Of a stretch of DNA of 63,470 nt, positions 16,993 to 27,136 are shown in pieces. The notes beneath the pieces are model-generated. The model had not been told where the DNA came from, did not search any database, and worked only from the letters and a program-made list of their open reading frames with translations. The stretch is taken from positions 1 to 63,470 of the forward strand of contig CANPWA010000018.1 in the NCBI GenBank assembly GCA_947581865.1. The letters are read 5' to 3'. The stretch's first letter is position 1, and each line of letters begins with the position of its first letter. A program made the position numbers and the translations under genes. This stretch comes from an uncultured Acetatifactor sp. (lineage in GTDB: Bacteria > Bacillota > Clostridia > Lachnospirales > Lachnospiraceae).

Positions 16993-19428
16993 ATGAAATT
17001 CGGTTACTTTGATGACGCGGATCAGGAATATGTCATCACAACCCCCAAGACGCCCCTGCCCTGGATCAATTATCTCGGCTCCGGCGAATTTTTTACCCTT
17101 CTGTCCAACACCTGCGGCGGCTATACCTTTTATAAGGATGCCAAACTGCTCCGTCTGACCCGTTACCGCTACAACGATGTCCCCGGAGATGTAAACGGTA
17201 AGTATTTCTATATTAAGGAAGGAAATACCGTGTGGAATCCCGGATGGCAGCCGGTAAAGACCGATCTGGACTCCTATGAGTGCCGCCACGGCATCGGCTA
17301 CAGCCGTTTTACTTCCTCAAAAAATCAGTTACAGGCGGATCTTCTGATCTTCGTGCCCACAAAGGACAACTGCGAGATCAGCAGGCTGACCCTGACCAAT
17401 ACATCCGGCGCCGCCAAGACCTTCTCCGTATTTTCCTATGTGGAGTGGTGTCTGTGGAACGCGGACGACGATATGAAGAACTTCCAGAGGAATTTAAGCA
17501 CCGGGGAGGTGGAGGTGGAGGGTTCTGTCATCTACCACAAGACCGAGTACCGGGAGCGGCGCAATCATTATGCGATCTATTCCGTAAATGCCGAAGTGGC
17601 AGGCTTTGACACCAGCAGGGACGCCTTTCTGGGAGCCTACCGGGGGGCGGACGATCCCGAGGCGGTGGAGAAAGGCGCCTGCACCAATTCCATAGCCAGC
17701 GGCTGGTCCCCCATCGCTTCCCACCAGTTAAATGTGACGCTGGATGCGGGCGAGAGCAAAACCTTTGTGTTCGTGCTGGGCTACATCGAGAATCCCCAGG
17801 AGGAAAAATGGGAGTCCCACGGCGTCATCAACAAGAAGCGCGCCCTGGAGATGCTGGCAAAATACAGCACCACGGAAAGCGTGGACAAAGCCTTTGAGGA
17901 GCTGCGGACCTACTGGAAGGCGCTGCTCTCCAAATACACCGTACAGACCGCCAACGACAAGGTCAACCGCATGGTCAACATCTGGAACCAGTATCAGTGC
18001 ATGGTGACCTTCAACATGTCCCGGTCCGCCTCCTATTATGAGTCCGGCATCGGACGCGGCATGGGATTCCGGGATTCCTGCCAGGATCTTCTGGGCTTCG
18101 TGCATCTGATCCCCGACAGGGCGAGGGAGCGCATCATCGACATTGCCTCCACCCAGTTTGAGGACGGAAGCGCGTACCACCAGTACCAGCCCCTCACCAA
18201 AAAGGGCAATTCCGACATCGGCAGCGGCTTCAACGATGACCCTCTGTGGCTCATCGCGGGCACCAGCGCCTATGTGCGTGAGACCGGGGACACCTCCATT
18301 CTGGAAGAAATGGTTCCCTTTGACAACGATATGAGCGTGGCCACACCGCTGATGGATCACCTGAAACGCTCCTTTGACTACACCGTAACCCACAAGGGAC
18401 CTCACAAGCTTCCCCTGATCGGCCGCGCGGACTGGAATGACTGTCTGAATTTAAACTGCTTCTCCGAGCATCCCGGAGAATCCTTCCAGACCTTCGGTCC
18501 CAGCGAGGGACCCGTTGCGGAGTCCGTGTTCATCGCGGGAATGTTTGTGAAATACGGCGAAGAATACGCCCAGCTCTGTGAGCTGATGGGCGACGGGGCA
18601 GAGGCGGCGCGCGCCCGCGGGGAAGTACAGGAAATGTATGACGCGATCCTGAAGAACGGCTGGGACGGCGAATGGTTCGTCCGCGCCTATGACGCCCACA
18701 GCAATAAAGTCGGCTCCAAAGAATGCAAAGAGGGGCAGATCTATATCGAACCCCAGGGCTTCTGCGTACTTGCAGGCGTGGGCGTGAAGGAAGGGCTGGC
18801 TCAAAAAGCCCTGGACTCCGTGAAGGAACGCCTGGACACGAAATACGGCGTCATGATCCTGCAGCCCGCCTACACCGAATATCATCTGGAACTGGGCGAG
18901 GTTTCCTCCTATCCCCCCGGATACAAGGAAAACGCCGGGATCTTCTGTCACAACAATCCCTGGGTCTCCATCGCGGAGACCGTCCTGGGACGCGGCGACA
19001 GGGCCTTTGAGATCTACCAGAAGACCTGCCCCGCCTACACCGAGGAGATCAGCGAGATCCACCGCACCGAGCCCTATGTCTACGCGCAGATGATCGCCGG
19101 GCGCGACGCCAAATTCCACGGCGAGGCAAAAAACAGCTGGCTCACGGGTACCGCCGCATGGACCTTTGTCAATATCTCCCAGTACATCCTGGGCGTATAC
19201 CCGACCCACAAAGGACTGTCCGTCAATCCCTGCGTGCCGAAGGGCTTCGGCGATTTCACCCTGACCAGGAAATTCCGCGAAGGTACCTATCACATCACCG
19301 TGAAGAATCCGGACAATGTGGAGAAGGGCGTGGTTTCCCTGACCGTGGACGGCGCAGCCGTGGAGGGATGCGTGATCCCCTATGAAAAGGGCAAAGAAAA
19401 CTATGAGGTTGTAGTCACCATGGGATAA
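16993..19428 (+). CDS. Cellobiose phosphorylase (GH94)
   Basis: An 811-residue cytosolic GH94 enzyme that would convert cellobiose and phosphate into alpha-glucose 1-phosphate and glucose, saving one ATP. The hallmarks are the N-terminal PLPWINYLG...[12 protein letters not shown] beta-sandwich block, [13 protein letters not shown], and [13 protein letters not shown], where the Asp of DWNDC is the general acid. The length fits cellobiose phosphorylases. The ATG chosen follows GGAGGAAGC; an in-frame ATG at 16936 has no good site. It is transcribed divergently from the LacI regulator and the importer. Cellobiose is preferred over longer cellodextrins by general similarity, but this is not proven. 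Confidence 0.93.
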   Translation: MKFGYFDDADQEYVITTPKTPLPWINYLGSGEFFTLLSNTCGGYTFYKDAKLLRLTRYRYNDVPGDVNGKYFYIKEGNTVWNPGWQPVKTDLDSYECRHGIGYSRFTSSKNQLQADLLIFVPTKDNCEISRLTLTNTSGAAKTFSVFSYVEWCLWNADDDMKNFQRNLSTGEVEVEGSVIYHKTEYRERRNHYAIYSVNAEVAGFDTSRDAFLGAYRGADDPEAVEKGACTNSIASGWSPIASHQLNVTLDAGESKTFVFVLGYIENPQEEKWESHGVINKKRALEMLAKYSTTESVDKAFEELRTYWKALLSKYTVQTANDKVNRMVNIWNQYQCMVTFNMSRSASYYESGIGRGMGFRDSCQDLLGFVHLIPDRARERIIDIASTQFEDGSAYHQYQPLTKKGNSDIGSGFNDDPLWLIAGTSAYVRETGDTSILEEMVPFDNDMSVATPLMDHLKRSFDYTVTHKGPHKLPLIGRADWNDCLNLNCFSEHPGESFQTFGPSEGPVAESVFIAGMFVKYGEEYAQLCELMGDGAEAARARGEVQEMYDAILKNGWDGEWFVRAYDAHSNKVGSKECKEGQIYIEPQGFCVLAGVGVKEGLAQKALDSVKERLDTKYGVMILQPAYTEYHLELGEVSSYPPGYKENAGIFCHNNPWVSIAETVLGRGDRAFEIYQKTCPAYTEEISEIHRTEPYVYAQMIAGRDAKFHGEAKNSWLTGTAAWTFVNISQYILGVYPTHKGLSVNPCVPKGFGDFTLTRKFREGTYHITVKNPDNVEKGVVSLTVDGAAVEGCVIPYEKGKENYEVVVTMG

Positions 19429-19455
19429 TATCCTGAGAACAACAAAACATCGGAA

Positions 19456-19500
19456 AACGGAGGCTCTCCCTGTATCAGAGGGGAATGCCTCCGTTTTTTG
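19456..19500 (+). terminator. Intrinsic terminator of GH94 gene
   Basis: ACGGAGGC and GCCTCCGT pair around an inner CTCCC/GGGGA helix and are followed by a T-tract, a classical rho-independent terminator. The T-tract runs into a heptamer repeat array. Confidence 0.9.
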
Positions 19501-19549
19501 TTTTTTGTTTTTTGTTGTCTGTTTTTTGTTGTCTGTTGTCTGTTGTCTG
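19494..19549. repeat. Tandem heptamer array (8 units, two types)
   Basis: Eight perfect 7-base units in a row. Unit A is TTTTTTG and unit B is TTGTCTG; the order is A A A B A B B B. It begins inside the terminator T-tract and ends about 73 bases before the D-lactate dehydrogenase start. Such arrays can change length by slipped-strand replication. Confidence 0.9.
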
Positions 19550-19622
19550 CAGATTGCGCTCTTTCGTATATTTTGATGATGACATCAGATAATATACACT
19601 ATAAAAGCATGAGGAGGCAGCC

Positions 19623-20633
19623 ATGAGAATTTTATTTTATGATACCAAAAGCTACGATAGCAAGTCCTTTGACGAGGCGCTGGAAAACGACAGATTTGTC
19701 ACTAATTCAGATACTGCTTTGGAGATCGAGTACATTAAACCTGACCTTGAGCCCCGCACCGCGGCTTTAGCGGAAGGGTTCGACGCGGTGTGCGCCTTTG
19801 TCAGCTCCGACGCCGGCGCCGAGACGCTGCACATTCTCCATGACAAGGGAGTGAAACTGGTCCTGCTGCGCTGCGCGGGCTACAACAATGTGGATCTGGA
19901 CACCGCCGGCAGGCTGGGCATCCGCGTCATGCGCGTCCCCGGCTACTCCCCCGAGGCGGTGGCGGAGCATGCCATGGCGCTTGCCCTCGCCGCCAACCGC
20001 AGACTTCACAAGGCATACAACAAAGTCCGGGAAAACGATTTCAGTTTAAGCGGTCTGATGGGTTTTAATTTCTATGAAAAAACTGCCGGAATCATCGGCA
20101 CCGGCAAGATCGGCGCCGCCATGTGCCGCATCTGCCGGGGTTTCGGCATGAAGGTTATCGCCTATGACGTATATGAAAATCCGGATTTAAAAGATTTCGT
20201 GAACTACAGACCCTTAGAGGAGGTGCTTTCCCAAAGCGATCTGCTCTCCCTCCACTGCCCTCTCACGGACTCCACCTATCATATGATCAATCTGGAGACC
20301 ATCCGGCGCATGAAGGACGGCGTGATCCTGGTCAACACTTCCCGGGGAGCGCTGGTGGACACCAACGACCTGATCGAAGGCATCCGGCTTAGGAAATTCG
20401 GCGGTGTGGGACTGGACGTGTATGAGGAGGAGACCAACAATGTGTTTGAAGACCGCTCCGACGAGATCCTGGAGCATTCCACCACCGCCCGCCTCCTCTC
20501 TTTTCCCCATGTGATGATCACATCCCATCAGGGCTTCTTCACCCGGGAAGCGCTGATGGCCATCGCGGAGACCACCCTGCAGAACGCCATTGACTTTGAC
20601 CAGGGAAGGGAAAACAACAACGAAGTCCACTGA
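19623..20633 (+). CDS. D-2-hydroxyacid (D-lactate) dehydrogenase
   Basis: A 336-residue NAD-dependent dehydrogenase that most likely reduces pyruvate to D-lactate. The nucleotide-binding motif is IIGTGKIGAAMC. The catalytic residues occur as Arg in VNTSRGALVD, Glu in DVYEEETN and His in SHQGFFT. The N-terminal FYDTKSYD block and the EEETN...FEDRSDEI block are typical of fermentative D-LDH rather than of phosphoglycerate dehydrogenase. It stands alone behind a GAGGAGGCAGCC site. A short palindrome, TGATGACATCA, at 19577-19587 in the upstream region may be regulatory. It would regenerate NAD during sugar fermentation. Confidence 0.9.
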   Translation: MRILFYDTKSYDSKSFDEALENDRFVTNSDTALEIEYIKPDLEPRTAALAEGFDAVCAFVSSDAGAETLHILHDKGVKLVLLRCAGYNNVDLDTAGRLGIRVMRVPGYSPEAVAEHAMALALAANRRLHKAYNKVRENDFSLSGLMGFNFYEKTAGIIGTGKIGAAMCRICRGFGMKVIAYDVYENPDLKDFVNYRPLEEVLSQSDLLSLHCPLTDSTYHMINLETIRRMKDGVILVNTSRGALVDTNDLIEGIRLRKFGGVGLDVYEEETNNVFEDRSDEILEHSTTARLLSFPHVMITSHQGFFTREALMAIAETTLQNAIDFDQGRENNNEVH

Positions 20634-20641
20634 CCGACAGA

Positions 20642-22042
20642 TCAGGGCTTGGATTCCCCCGCTACAATATTGTTCAGCCACACGCCCTTCTTTACCAGGA
20701 TAAATCCCAGCGCGCACTTGATCAGATCCAGAAGCTGGATGCTCAGATACAGCGGCAGGACAGGCATGTCCGTGTATCTGCTGAGCACAATCGCCGCGGG
20801 CGTGCTGACACACCAGAGGAACACACTGTCAAAGAGAAAAGTTATGATTGTTTTGCCGCCGGAGCGCAGGGTGAAATAGGTGGCGTGCATGAATGCAGCA
20901 ATGGGCATACACAACGCCGCGATCCTCAGAAACCACGCCGCCAGGGCTTTCACCCCTTCGCTGGTATTGTAGAGCATGGGAAACAGCGGCGCTATGAGCG
21001 CCAGTGTGCCTCCCATGACCACACAGGACAGGACGGAGAACGCCGTCAGCTTGGTGTTGGTGTCCTTCGCCTCCTCCATTTTCCCTGCCCCCAGAAGCTG
21101 ACCGACGATGATGGAGATAGCGCTTCCCATGGCGATGAATACCACATTGAACAGATTGGAGATGGTGGTGGAGATGTTGAGCGCCGCCACCGTGTCCAGC
21201 CCCCGGACCGAATAGCACTGCATCAGCGCTGCCATCCCCGCGGACCAAAGGATCTCGTTTATCATCAGCGGAGTGCCCTTTGTGATGATCTTGACCGTCA
21301 GATCACCGGGCACGGCAAAGCTCTTGTACACCCCTTCGATAAAGGGCATTCTGCCGCTGTGGGTGTGCGTCCATATCATCACGATGGCTGTCTGCGCATA
21401 ACGTGACACTACTGTCGCAATCGCTGCGCCCACCACCCCCAGTCTGGGACAGCCGAATTTCCCAAAGATCAAGAGGTAATTCAGAAACAGATTGACGAAC
21501 ACCGCGACCACACCTGCCGTCATGGGCACCATGGTCTCACCGCACTCCCTGAGGGTGCTGCTGTACACCGACTCCACCGCGAAGGGCAAAAGCCCAAAGA
21601 GCATCACCGCAAGATACTGCCGCCCATAGTGCAGCGCGGCTGCCAAAGCCTCCTCGTTTCCCTCCCCGTGAAGGTACAGCAGGATCAGATCCCCTCCGGC
21701 CACAAGAAAGATCCCTATTCCTGCCGCCACGATCGCAGCGCTGATATAGACCTTGAACCGGAAGGTATGGCGCACTCCCTTCGTGTCGCCGCAGCCGTAA
21801 AACTGCGCGCCGAAGATTCCCGCTCCCGACACCGCGCCAAAAACGGCGAGATTGAACACCAAAAGAAGCTGGTTGACAATGGCGATGCCGGACATCTGCT
21901 CCGTTCCCACACGCCCCACCATGATATTGTCCAAAAGCCCCACAAAATTAGTGATGCCGTTCTGTATCATGATCGGCACTGCCACACCCAGCGCCGTCTT
22001 ATAAAATGCTCTGTCTCCGAATAATTTCTTAAAAGGGCTCAT
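20642..22042 (-). CDS. MATE-family efflux transporter
   Basis: A 466-residue integral membrane protein with about twelve helices in two homologous halves. MATE-type motifs are visible (GVAVPIMIQNGITNFVGLLDNIMVGRVG, then GAGIFGAQFYG). MATE pumps export cationic drugs or metabolites in exchange for sodium ions or protons. The substrate cannot be told from sequence. It is convergent with the D-lactate dehydrogenase gene (eight bases between the ends). Confidence 0.92.
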   Translation of the reverse strand: MSPFKKLFGDRAFYKTALGVAVPIMIQNGITNFVGLLDNIMVGRVGTEQMSGIAIVNQLLLVFNLAVFGAVSGAGIFGAQFYGCGDTKGVRHTFRFKVYISAAIVAAGIGIFLVAGGDLILLYLHGEGNEEALAAALHYGRQYLAVMLFGLLPFAVESVYSSTLRECGETMVPMTAGVVAVFVNLFLNYLLIFGKFGCPRLGVVGAAIATVVSRYAQTAIVMIWTHTHSGRMPFIEGVYKSFAVPGDLTVKIITKGTPLMINEILWSAGMAALMQCYSVRGLDTVAALNISTTISNLFNVVFIAMGSAISIIVGQLLGAGKMEEAKDTNTKLTAFSVLSCVVMGGTLALIAPLFPMLYNTSEGVKALAAWFLRIAALCMPIAAFMHATYFTLRSGGKTIITFLFDSVFLWCVSTPAAIVLSRYTDMPVLPLYLSIQLLDLIKCALGFILVKKGVWLNNIVAGESKP

Positions 22043-22110
22043 ATCCCGCTCCTCATTTTTGTATCACCGGTTTCCCGGACATTTTCCTCCCATAATGACA
22101 TATCTGTCAT

Positions 22111-22851
22111 TTATTCCACGCCCCGCAGCCTCGTATTTTGAATATACTGTCCGGCGAGCGCCCGCATCCGGTCAAGTTCCTCCGGGGTAAAGCTTTCCAG
22201 CCCTTCCCCTGCCAGGATATCTCCCTCCGCCCGGTAGCTCTGGATGTAATACGCCCTGCTGCCCGCAAGCCACCTGCCGATCTCCCCAAACTCCTCCACG
22301 GTATGCAGCCCCTTCACCGCCGTGGTGCGGAACTCATAGGGAATACCGCAGTCATTTAACAGCCGGATGCTCTCCTCGATGTTTTCCAGATGAAACGCTT
22401 CCGCCAAATCCCCCCAAAGCCCCGCTGCGCGGGCATAATTTTCCCGAGATGCCTTCACATCCATGGCCACATAGTCCAAAAGCCCCTGTTCTAACAGGCT
22501 CTGAAGCACCCCGGGGCGGCAGCCGTTGGTGTCCAGCTTCACCTTATAGCCCAGATCCCGCACCTTTCGGATAAAATCCTCCAGATCCGGCTGCAGGGTG
22601 GGCTCTCCCCCGGAAATACACAACCCGTCCAGAATCCCCTGCCGCTTCTTCAAGTGTCGCAGCACTTCCTCCACGGGTATGGTCTCCCGGTCCGCTGCCA
22701 TACCGGAAGCGCCCTGCTCCTGTCCGGGTCTCACCAGCCCGGCATTCTGACAGAAAGGACAGCGAAAATTACAGCCACCAGTAAAAATGGTGGCTGCAAC
22801 ATGCTCGGGATAATCCAGTAAGGTTGTCTTTTGAAATCCGTAAATCTTCAC
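22111..22851 (-). CDS. Radical-SAM activating protein (NrdG/PflA-like)
   Basis: A 247-residue radical-SAM enzyme annotated in related genomes as an anaerobic ribonucleoside-triphosphate reductase activating protein. The CxxxCxxC cluster motif is Cys27, Cys31 and Cys34 (GGCNFRCPFCQN). The SAM-binding ISGGEPTLQPDLEDFIRKV block is present. It would generate a glycyl radical in a partner enzyme, but no glycyl-radical enzyme gene lies in the window. The start is most likely GTG (KIYGFQKTTLLDYPEH) with GGAGGG overlapping the end of the phosphorylase gene. The two genes are 17 bases apart and probably co-transcribed. Confidence 0.85.
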   Translation of the reverse strand: MKIYGFQKTTLLDYPEHVAATIFTGGCNFRCPFCQNAGLVRPGQEQGASGMAADRETIPVEEVLRHLKKRQGILDGLCISGGEPTLQPDLEDFIRKVRDLGYKVKLDTNGCRPGVLQSLLEQGLLDYVAMDVKASRENYARAAGLWGDLAEAFHLENIEESIRLLNDCGIPYEFRTTAVKGLHTVEEFGEIGRWLAGSRAYYIQSYRAEGDILAGEGLESFTPEELDRMRALAGQYIQNTRLRGVE

Positions 22852-22868
22852 AATAAACCCACGCCCTC

Positions 22869-25136
22869 CTACAGCTTCCAGATATCTCTGTTGTACTCCG
22901 CGATGGTGCGGTCGGAGGAGAAAAATCCTGCCTTGGCAATATTGACAAGCATCATCTTCTTCCACTTCTGCTGATCTTCGTAATCCGCAAAAGCACGCTC
23001 TTTGGCTGCAATATAATCCTCCAGATCCAAAAGCGTCATGAACCAGTCCTTGTTCAGGAGTTCTTTATAAAGACGCTCCAGATTCTCCTTATGCCCGATC
23101 TTCATGGTCTGTTCGCCCACAATGAAGTCCACGGCTTCCTTGATGACGGGGCTGTTCTCATAGTAATCCCTGGACACATAATCCGCTTTGACATAGTGTC
23201 CGATCACCGTGTCGCTGTCTTTACCGAAGATATAGATATTGTCGTCGCCCACCAGCTCATGGATCTCCACATTCGCGCCGTCGCTGGTCCCCAGAGTCAC
23301 CGCGCCGTTCAACATGAACTTCATGTTGCCGGTGCCGGACGCCTCCTTGGAGGCGAGGGAGATCTGCTCGGAGATATCGCAGGCGGGGATCAGCTTCTCC
23401 GCATAGCTCACATTGTAGTTCTCCACCATCACCACCTTCATATAGGGGCTCACCTCCGGGTCATTGTTCACGATCTCGGACAGCACCAAAAGCAGGTGGA
23501 TGATATCCTGGGCGATCACATAGGCGGGAGCCGCCTTTGCGCCGAACAGGAACGTGATGGGAGTGGAAGGCTTTTTGCCCCCCTTGATCTCCAGATATTT
23601 ATGAATGATATAGAGCGCGTTCATCTGCTGACGCTTGTACTCATGGAGACGCTTGATCTGAATATCAAAAATGGAATTGACATCCAGCTCCACGCCCTCC
23701 TTCTCTCGGATGTATGCCGCCAGCTCCGCCTTTTTGCCCCGCTTGATCTCAGCCAGTCTGTCCAGCACAGTCTGGTCGTCGATCATTTCCAACAGCTTCT
23801 CCAGCTCATCCGCGTTTTTCTTGTATCCTTCGCCGATGGTGTCGGTGAGGAAGGATGCAAGCTCCCTGTTACAGGAAAGCAGCCATCTGCGGAAGGTGAT
23901 CCCGTTGGTCTTGTTGTTAAACTTCTGCGGATAGAGTTTATAGAAATGATTCAGCTCCGTGTTCTTTAAGATCTCCGTATGGATCGCCGCCACGCCGTTT
24001 ACGCTGTAGCCGTAATGTATATCGATATGGGCCATGTGGACACGTTTATCCCTGTCGATGATCTGTACCTTTTCATCATCGTATTTTTTCTTTATACGCG
24101 CATTCAGTTCCTTGATGATGGGCACAAGCTGGGGCACTACCTGCTCCAGATAGGACAACGGCCACTTCTCCAGCGCCTCCGCCAGAATAGTGTGATTGGT
24201 GTACGCGCAGGTTTTGCTCACCACATCAATGGCATCGTCCATGGTGAAATCCTCCTCCCAGGTGAGGATACGGATGAGCTCCGGGATCACCAGCGTGGGA
24301 TGAGTGTCATTGATCTGGATCGCCACATATTCATTCATTTTGTGGAGATCCTGATGCTTTTCCTTCATCTCCCGGATGATCAGCTGGGCGCCGTTGCAGA
24401 CCATAAAATACTCCTGATAGATGCGCAGAAGATTTCCCGCCTCATCGGAATCATCGGGATACAAAAACAAGGTCAGATTCTTCTCCACCTCAGTCTTGTC
24501 AAAAGTGATCCCATCCCTGACCAGACTCTCATCCACGGACTCCAGGTCAAACAGATGCAGCTTGTTCACACCATTCTCATAGCCAATGACATCAATGTCA
24601 TAAAGCACAGATGTCACCTTTTTGTCGCCGAAAGCCACCTCAAATTTTGTCCCTGTTTTCTCCAGCCAGGACGCCTTCTCAATCCATTCGTTTCTCTCCG
24701 CCTGCTGCAGATGATCCCGGAATACCTGCTTGAAAAGCCCGAAGTGATAATTGATCCCGATGCCGTCCCCGGGCAGCCCCAGCGTGGCAATGGAATCCAG
24801 AAAACAGGCCGCAAGCCGTCCCAGACCGCCGTTGCCCAAAGAAGGTTCCGGCTCAATCTCCTCAATCTCCGCCAGACTTTTACCGTTCTCCGCAAGAATA
24901 CGCTCCAGCTCATCATAAATTCCCAGATTGATGAGATTGTTGGAGAGAAGTTTTCCGATCAGAAACTCCATGGAGATATAGTATACCTTTTTATCGCCGG
25001 TAATGGCTCTCGCCTGTGCCATGCGTTCTTTCACCAGCTGTAAGATACCTGCATAAAGCTGCACATGGGTACACGCGCTGATATTTTTACCGTAGATTCT
25101 TCCTGTGATCGTATTTAACTGTTGTTCCAGACTCAT
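22869..25136 (-). CDS. glgP: Glycogen/alpha-glucan phosphorylase
   Basis: A 755-residue PLP-dependent phosphorylase that releases glucose 1-phosphate from glycogen. The PLP lysine motif [14 protein letters not shown] and the following [12 protein letters not shown] are intact, as are the N-terminal [19 protein letters not shown] and the active-site loop block [16 protein letters not shown]. The start is the ATG in front of [11 protein letters not shown] with TAGGAGGTATTTCA upstream; sixty-five upstream codons in frame lack support. It shares its glucose 1-phosphate product with the GH94 enzyme. Confidence 0.96.
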   Translation of the reverse strand: MSLEQQLNTITGRIYGKNISACTHVQLYAGILQLVKERMAQARAITGDKKVYYISMEFLIGKLLSNNLINLGIYDELERILAENGKSLAEIEEIEPEPSLGNGGLGRLAACFLDSIATLGLPGDGIGINYHFGLFKQVFRDHLQQAERNEWIEKASWLEKTGTKFEVAFGDKKVTSVLYDIDVIGYENGVNKLHLFDLESVDESLVRDGITFDKTEVEKNLTLFLYPDDSDEAGNLLRIYQEYFMVCNGAQLIIREMKEKHQDLHKMNEYVAIQINDTHPTLVIPELIRILTWEEDFTMDDAIDVVSKTCAYTNHTILAEALEKWPLSYLEQVVPQLVPIIKELNARIKKKYDDEKVQIIDRDKRVHMAHIDIHYGYSVNGVAAIHTEILKNTELNHFYKLYPQKFNNKTNGITFRRWLLSCNRELASFLTDTIGEGYKKNADELEKLLEMIDDQTVLDRLAEIKRGKKAELAAYIREKEGVELDVNSIFDIQIKRLHEYKRQQMNALYIIHKYLEIKGGKKPSTPITFLFGAKAAPAYVIAQDIIHLLLVLSEIVNNDPEVSPYMKVVMVENYNVSYAEKLIPACDISEQISLASKEASGTGNMKFMLNGAVTLGTSDGANVEIHELVGDDNIYIFGKDSDTVIGHYVKADYVSRDYYENSPVIKEAVDFIVGEQTMKIGHKENLERLYKELLNKDWFMTLLDLEDYIAAKERAFADYEDQQKWKKMMLVNIAKAGFFSSDRTIAEYNRDIWKL

Positions 25137-25309
25137 TGAAATACCTCCTATTTTAACCTCCTCATCATAGCACATACCTCTGTTGTTTGCAAGATAAAAT
25201 GCCTCTCCGTTTTCCGCCCGTATACATCCGCCACAAGCTCCCGGTGTTACGGTCCATACTTGAAAAGAATCGGTTCTGCGCCTGATCACTTCCAAAAGAA
25301 ACATTTTTA

Positions 25310-25339
25310 TTGACACGGATATACTATACAATATATAAT
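25310..25339 (+). promoter_or_regulatory. Promoter of the higB-higA module
   Basis: A consensus -35 TTGACA and a consensus -10 TATAAT with an 18-base spacer, the strongest-looking promoter in the window. Transcription should begin within the palindrome at 25343-25359. Confidence 0.8.
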
Positions 25340-25342
25340 CAA

Positions 25343-25359
25343 ATTACCCAATGGGTAAT
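25343..25359. promoter_or_regulatory. Palindromic operator of the toxin-antitoxin promoter
   Basis: ATTACCCA and TGGGTAAT form a perfect 17-base inverted repeat with a single central A, starting four bases after the -10 box. The position fits binding by the HTH domain of the antitoxin and autoregulation. Confidence 0.75.
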
Positions 25360-25380
25360 CTAATAGAACGGAGGACAGAG

Positions 25381-25752
25381 TTGGAACTGATTTATGCTAC
25401 AGAAAAAGTTAAAGCACAATGTACAAGCGTTAAAACCGCCAAAAAGCTTTTTGATGGCAGCGCACTACTGACCAACAGCCTTATGGCCAGAATAAACGCA
25501 TTGATGCAGGCTGATACTATTAAAGATATTATAGTACAGCCGACCTTTCATTTTCATAAGTTAACTAATAAAAAGGGGCGGAATCTTGAAGGATATTTTG
25601 CAATAGATGTAAAGTCCCGACCAGATAAATGGAGAATCATACTACAGCCGTTGAATGAAAATAGACTGCCTTTTGACCCATGTAATATAGACGAAATAGC
25701 AGATAATGTGAGAATAGTGGAGATTACGGAGGTGAGCAGCCATTATGAGTAA
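25381..25752 (+). CDS. higB: HigB-type toxin (RelE/ParE fold)
   Basis: A 123-residue protein resembling HigB/RelE-family mRNA interferase toxins: EKVKAQCTSVKTAKKLFD at the N-terminus and a C-terminal strand-rich part KGRNLEGYFAIDVKSRPDKWRI. The proposed start is a TTG preceded by GGAGGACAGAG. An in-frame ATG at 25351 lies almost at the transcription start and has no ribosome binding site. It overlaps the antitoxin gene by eight bases. The toxin-first order is that of hig modules. The target and activity are inferred from family only. The module is AT-rich compared with its neighbours, which suggests acquisition by transfer. Confidence 0.8.
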   Translation: MELIYATEKVKAQCTSVKTAKKLFDGSALLTNSLMARINALMQADTIKDIIVQPTFHFHKLTNKKGRNLEGYFAIDVKSRPDKWRIILQPLNENRLPFDPCNIDEIADNVRIVEITEVSSHYE

Positions 25753-26824
25753 TTATATAGAATACAATGATACGATTGCATTTCACCCTGGTTACTATAT
25801 AAAAGAAATTGTCGATGAAAGCGGTCTGACACAGGAAGATTTCGCCAAAAGACTTGATACGACGCCCAAAAACTTAAGCCTTCTGGTAAGGGGCGAACAG
25901 AATTTATCCATTGATATTGCAGTGAAGCTTTCAAGAATGATAGGAACAAGTGTAAACTATTGGCTTAATCTTCAAAACGCATATGATTCCCTGATCGCTG
26001 AATTTAAATCAGAAAAAGAACTTGTGAGAGAACGAATCATCTTTGAGAATTTCGATTACAAATTTTTCAGAGAAAATTATGCTTTGCCGGATTTTCCGAG
26101 ACAAAAGGATGAACAGATAAAAGCATTGAGAAGTTTCCTAAATGTTGCCACTCTAACGGTGCTGAGCAAAAAAGATATGTCCGTCAGCTTTCGAAACTCG
26201 GCAAGCGGGCTGACAGAGGCAAATACCATAAAAGCAAATGCAATGGTTCAGATCGCGGCCAATATGGCGCTAAAGACCAAGGCTCCGCGGTTCAACAAAA
26301 AGAGTTTTGAAGCTGCTGTGGAATACGCATTGACTCTGACCAGAAATCATAGAGACTTTTATCCTTTAATAAGAAAAGCGTTTCTAGATGCAGGGGTGAT
26401 ATTTATCATACTGCCAAACATTTCCGGTTCAAAGACCAATGGGGCCACCAAAAAAGTCGGCGATCATATCATGCTGATGGTCAATGACCGGAGGCTTAAC
26501 GCGGATTCTTTCTGGTTTACTCTGTTTCACGAGATTGGACACATTATGAACGGTGATCTGGGGATATCATTTGAAGGGGAGAGAGGCGATAGGGAAGATG
26601 CCGCTGATAAATTCGCAGAAAACAGTTTGATTCCCTATGAAAAATATCAGGAATTTATTGCCCGCGCCCGTTTTGATCTGCGATCCATAAAAGACTTTGC
26701 CAATAAAATAGACCGGGATCCGGGTATTGTATTAGGAAGATTACAGAATGATAAAAAAGTGGATTTTGACGATTGGACACTGAAACCCTTAAGACATAAA
26801 TATAAAGTAAAGACCGCAATATAA
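25745..26824 (+). CDS. higA: HigA antitoxin fused to ImmA/IrrE (M78) metalloprotease domain
   Basis: A 359-residue protein. Residues 10-75 form an XRE-type HTH (SGLTQEDFAKRLDTTPKNLS...YWLNLQNAYD) typical of HigA. The C-terminal half is an ImmA/IrrE-like peptidase with the zinc motif HEIGH (His262, Glu263, His266). The fusion suggests a repressor/antitoxin whose own protease could cleave itself or a partner during stress and so release the toxin; that mechanism is inference. Base composition is clearly more AT-rich than the surrounding genes. Such XRE-COG2856 fusions are known, but the protease's role in most is untested. Confidence 0.88.
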   Translation: MSNYIEYNDTIAFHPGYYIKEIVDESGLTQEDFAKRLDTTPKNLSLLVRGEQNLSIDIAVKLSRMIGTSVNYWLNLQNAYDSLIAEFKSEKELVRERIIFENFDYKFFRENYALPDFPRQKDEQIKALRSFLNVATLTVLSKKDMSVSFRNSASGLTEANTIKANAMVQIAANMALKTKAPRFNKKSFEAAVEYALTLTRNHRDFYPLIRKAFLDAGVIFIILPNISGSKTNGATKKVGDHIMLMVNDRRLNADSFWFTLFHEIGHIMNGDLGISFEGERGDREDAADKFAENSLIPYEKYQEFIARARFDLRSIKDFANKIDRDPGIVLGRLQNDKKVDFDDWTLKPLRHKYKVKTAI

Positions 26825-27136
26825 TTGATAAGTAATCAGCACCTATATATGGGCTATGCAACTATTGAAAAAATGGTATGATATATCGGGATTTCAAAAA
26901 TGAAGAGAAGCCGTTATGAGGGAAAAACTTGACCGGTATGCGCATAACAGAGCTTTTTGTGGAAGATTCTTTCAGCGGTATATATACGCCTGACAGCCGC
27001 AGGGCTCCTCCAATCAATGCTTAATTTCGCGCTGATACCGATCTGTTACAGCGCAATATCAGCGAACAGAAATCCGGACCGTATTCCTCCTGACAAATCC
27101 TTTGCAACTCATGAGAAAACACTGTATGATAGGATC
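26825..27136 (+). other. 312-base stretch between higA and tadA without a convincing gene
   Basis: I see no confident gene here. A 25-codon frame at 26916-26993 (MREKLDRYAHNRAFC start) has only GAAGAGAAGCC upstream and no family I know; it may be a gene remnant or chance. TATGAT at 26876-26881 and 27125-27130 could be -10 boxes. Part of the stretch probably carries the tadA promoter. Confidence 0.5.

Noticed and set aside
23091..25043. Two long plus-strand frames opposite the glycogen phosphorylase gene
   Set aside because: Their reverse complement is a clear GlgP with PLP motifs; the frames have atypical His/Ile-rich composition.
25351..25380. ATG start for HigB
   Set aside because: The ATG lies within the operator palindrome near the transcription start and lacks a ribosome binding site; the TTG at 25381 has one.
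25745..26824. Phage repressor or integrative element gene
   Set aside because: The HTH plus ImmA/IrrE architecture also occurs in such elements, but no integrase, excisionase, phage or conjugation gene is nearby, and HigB is directly upstream.
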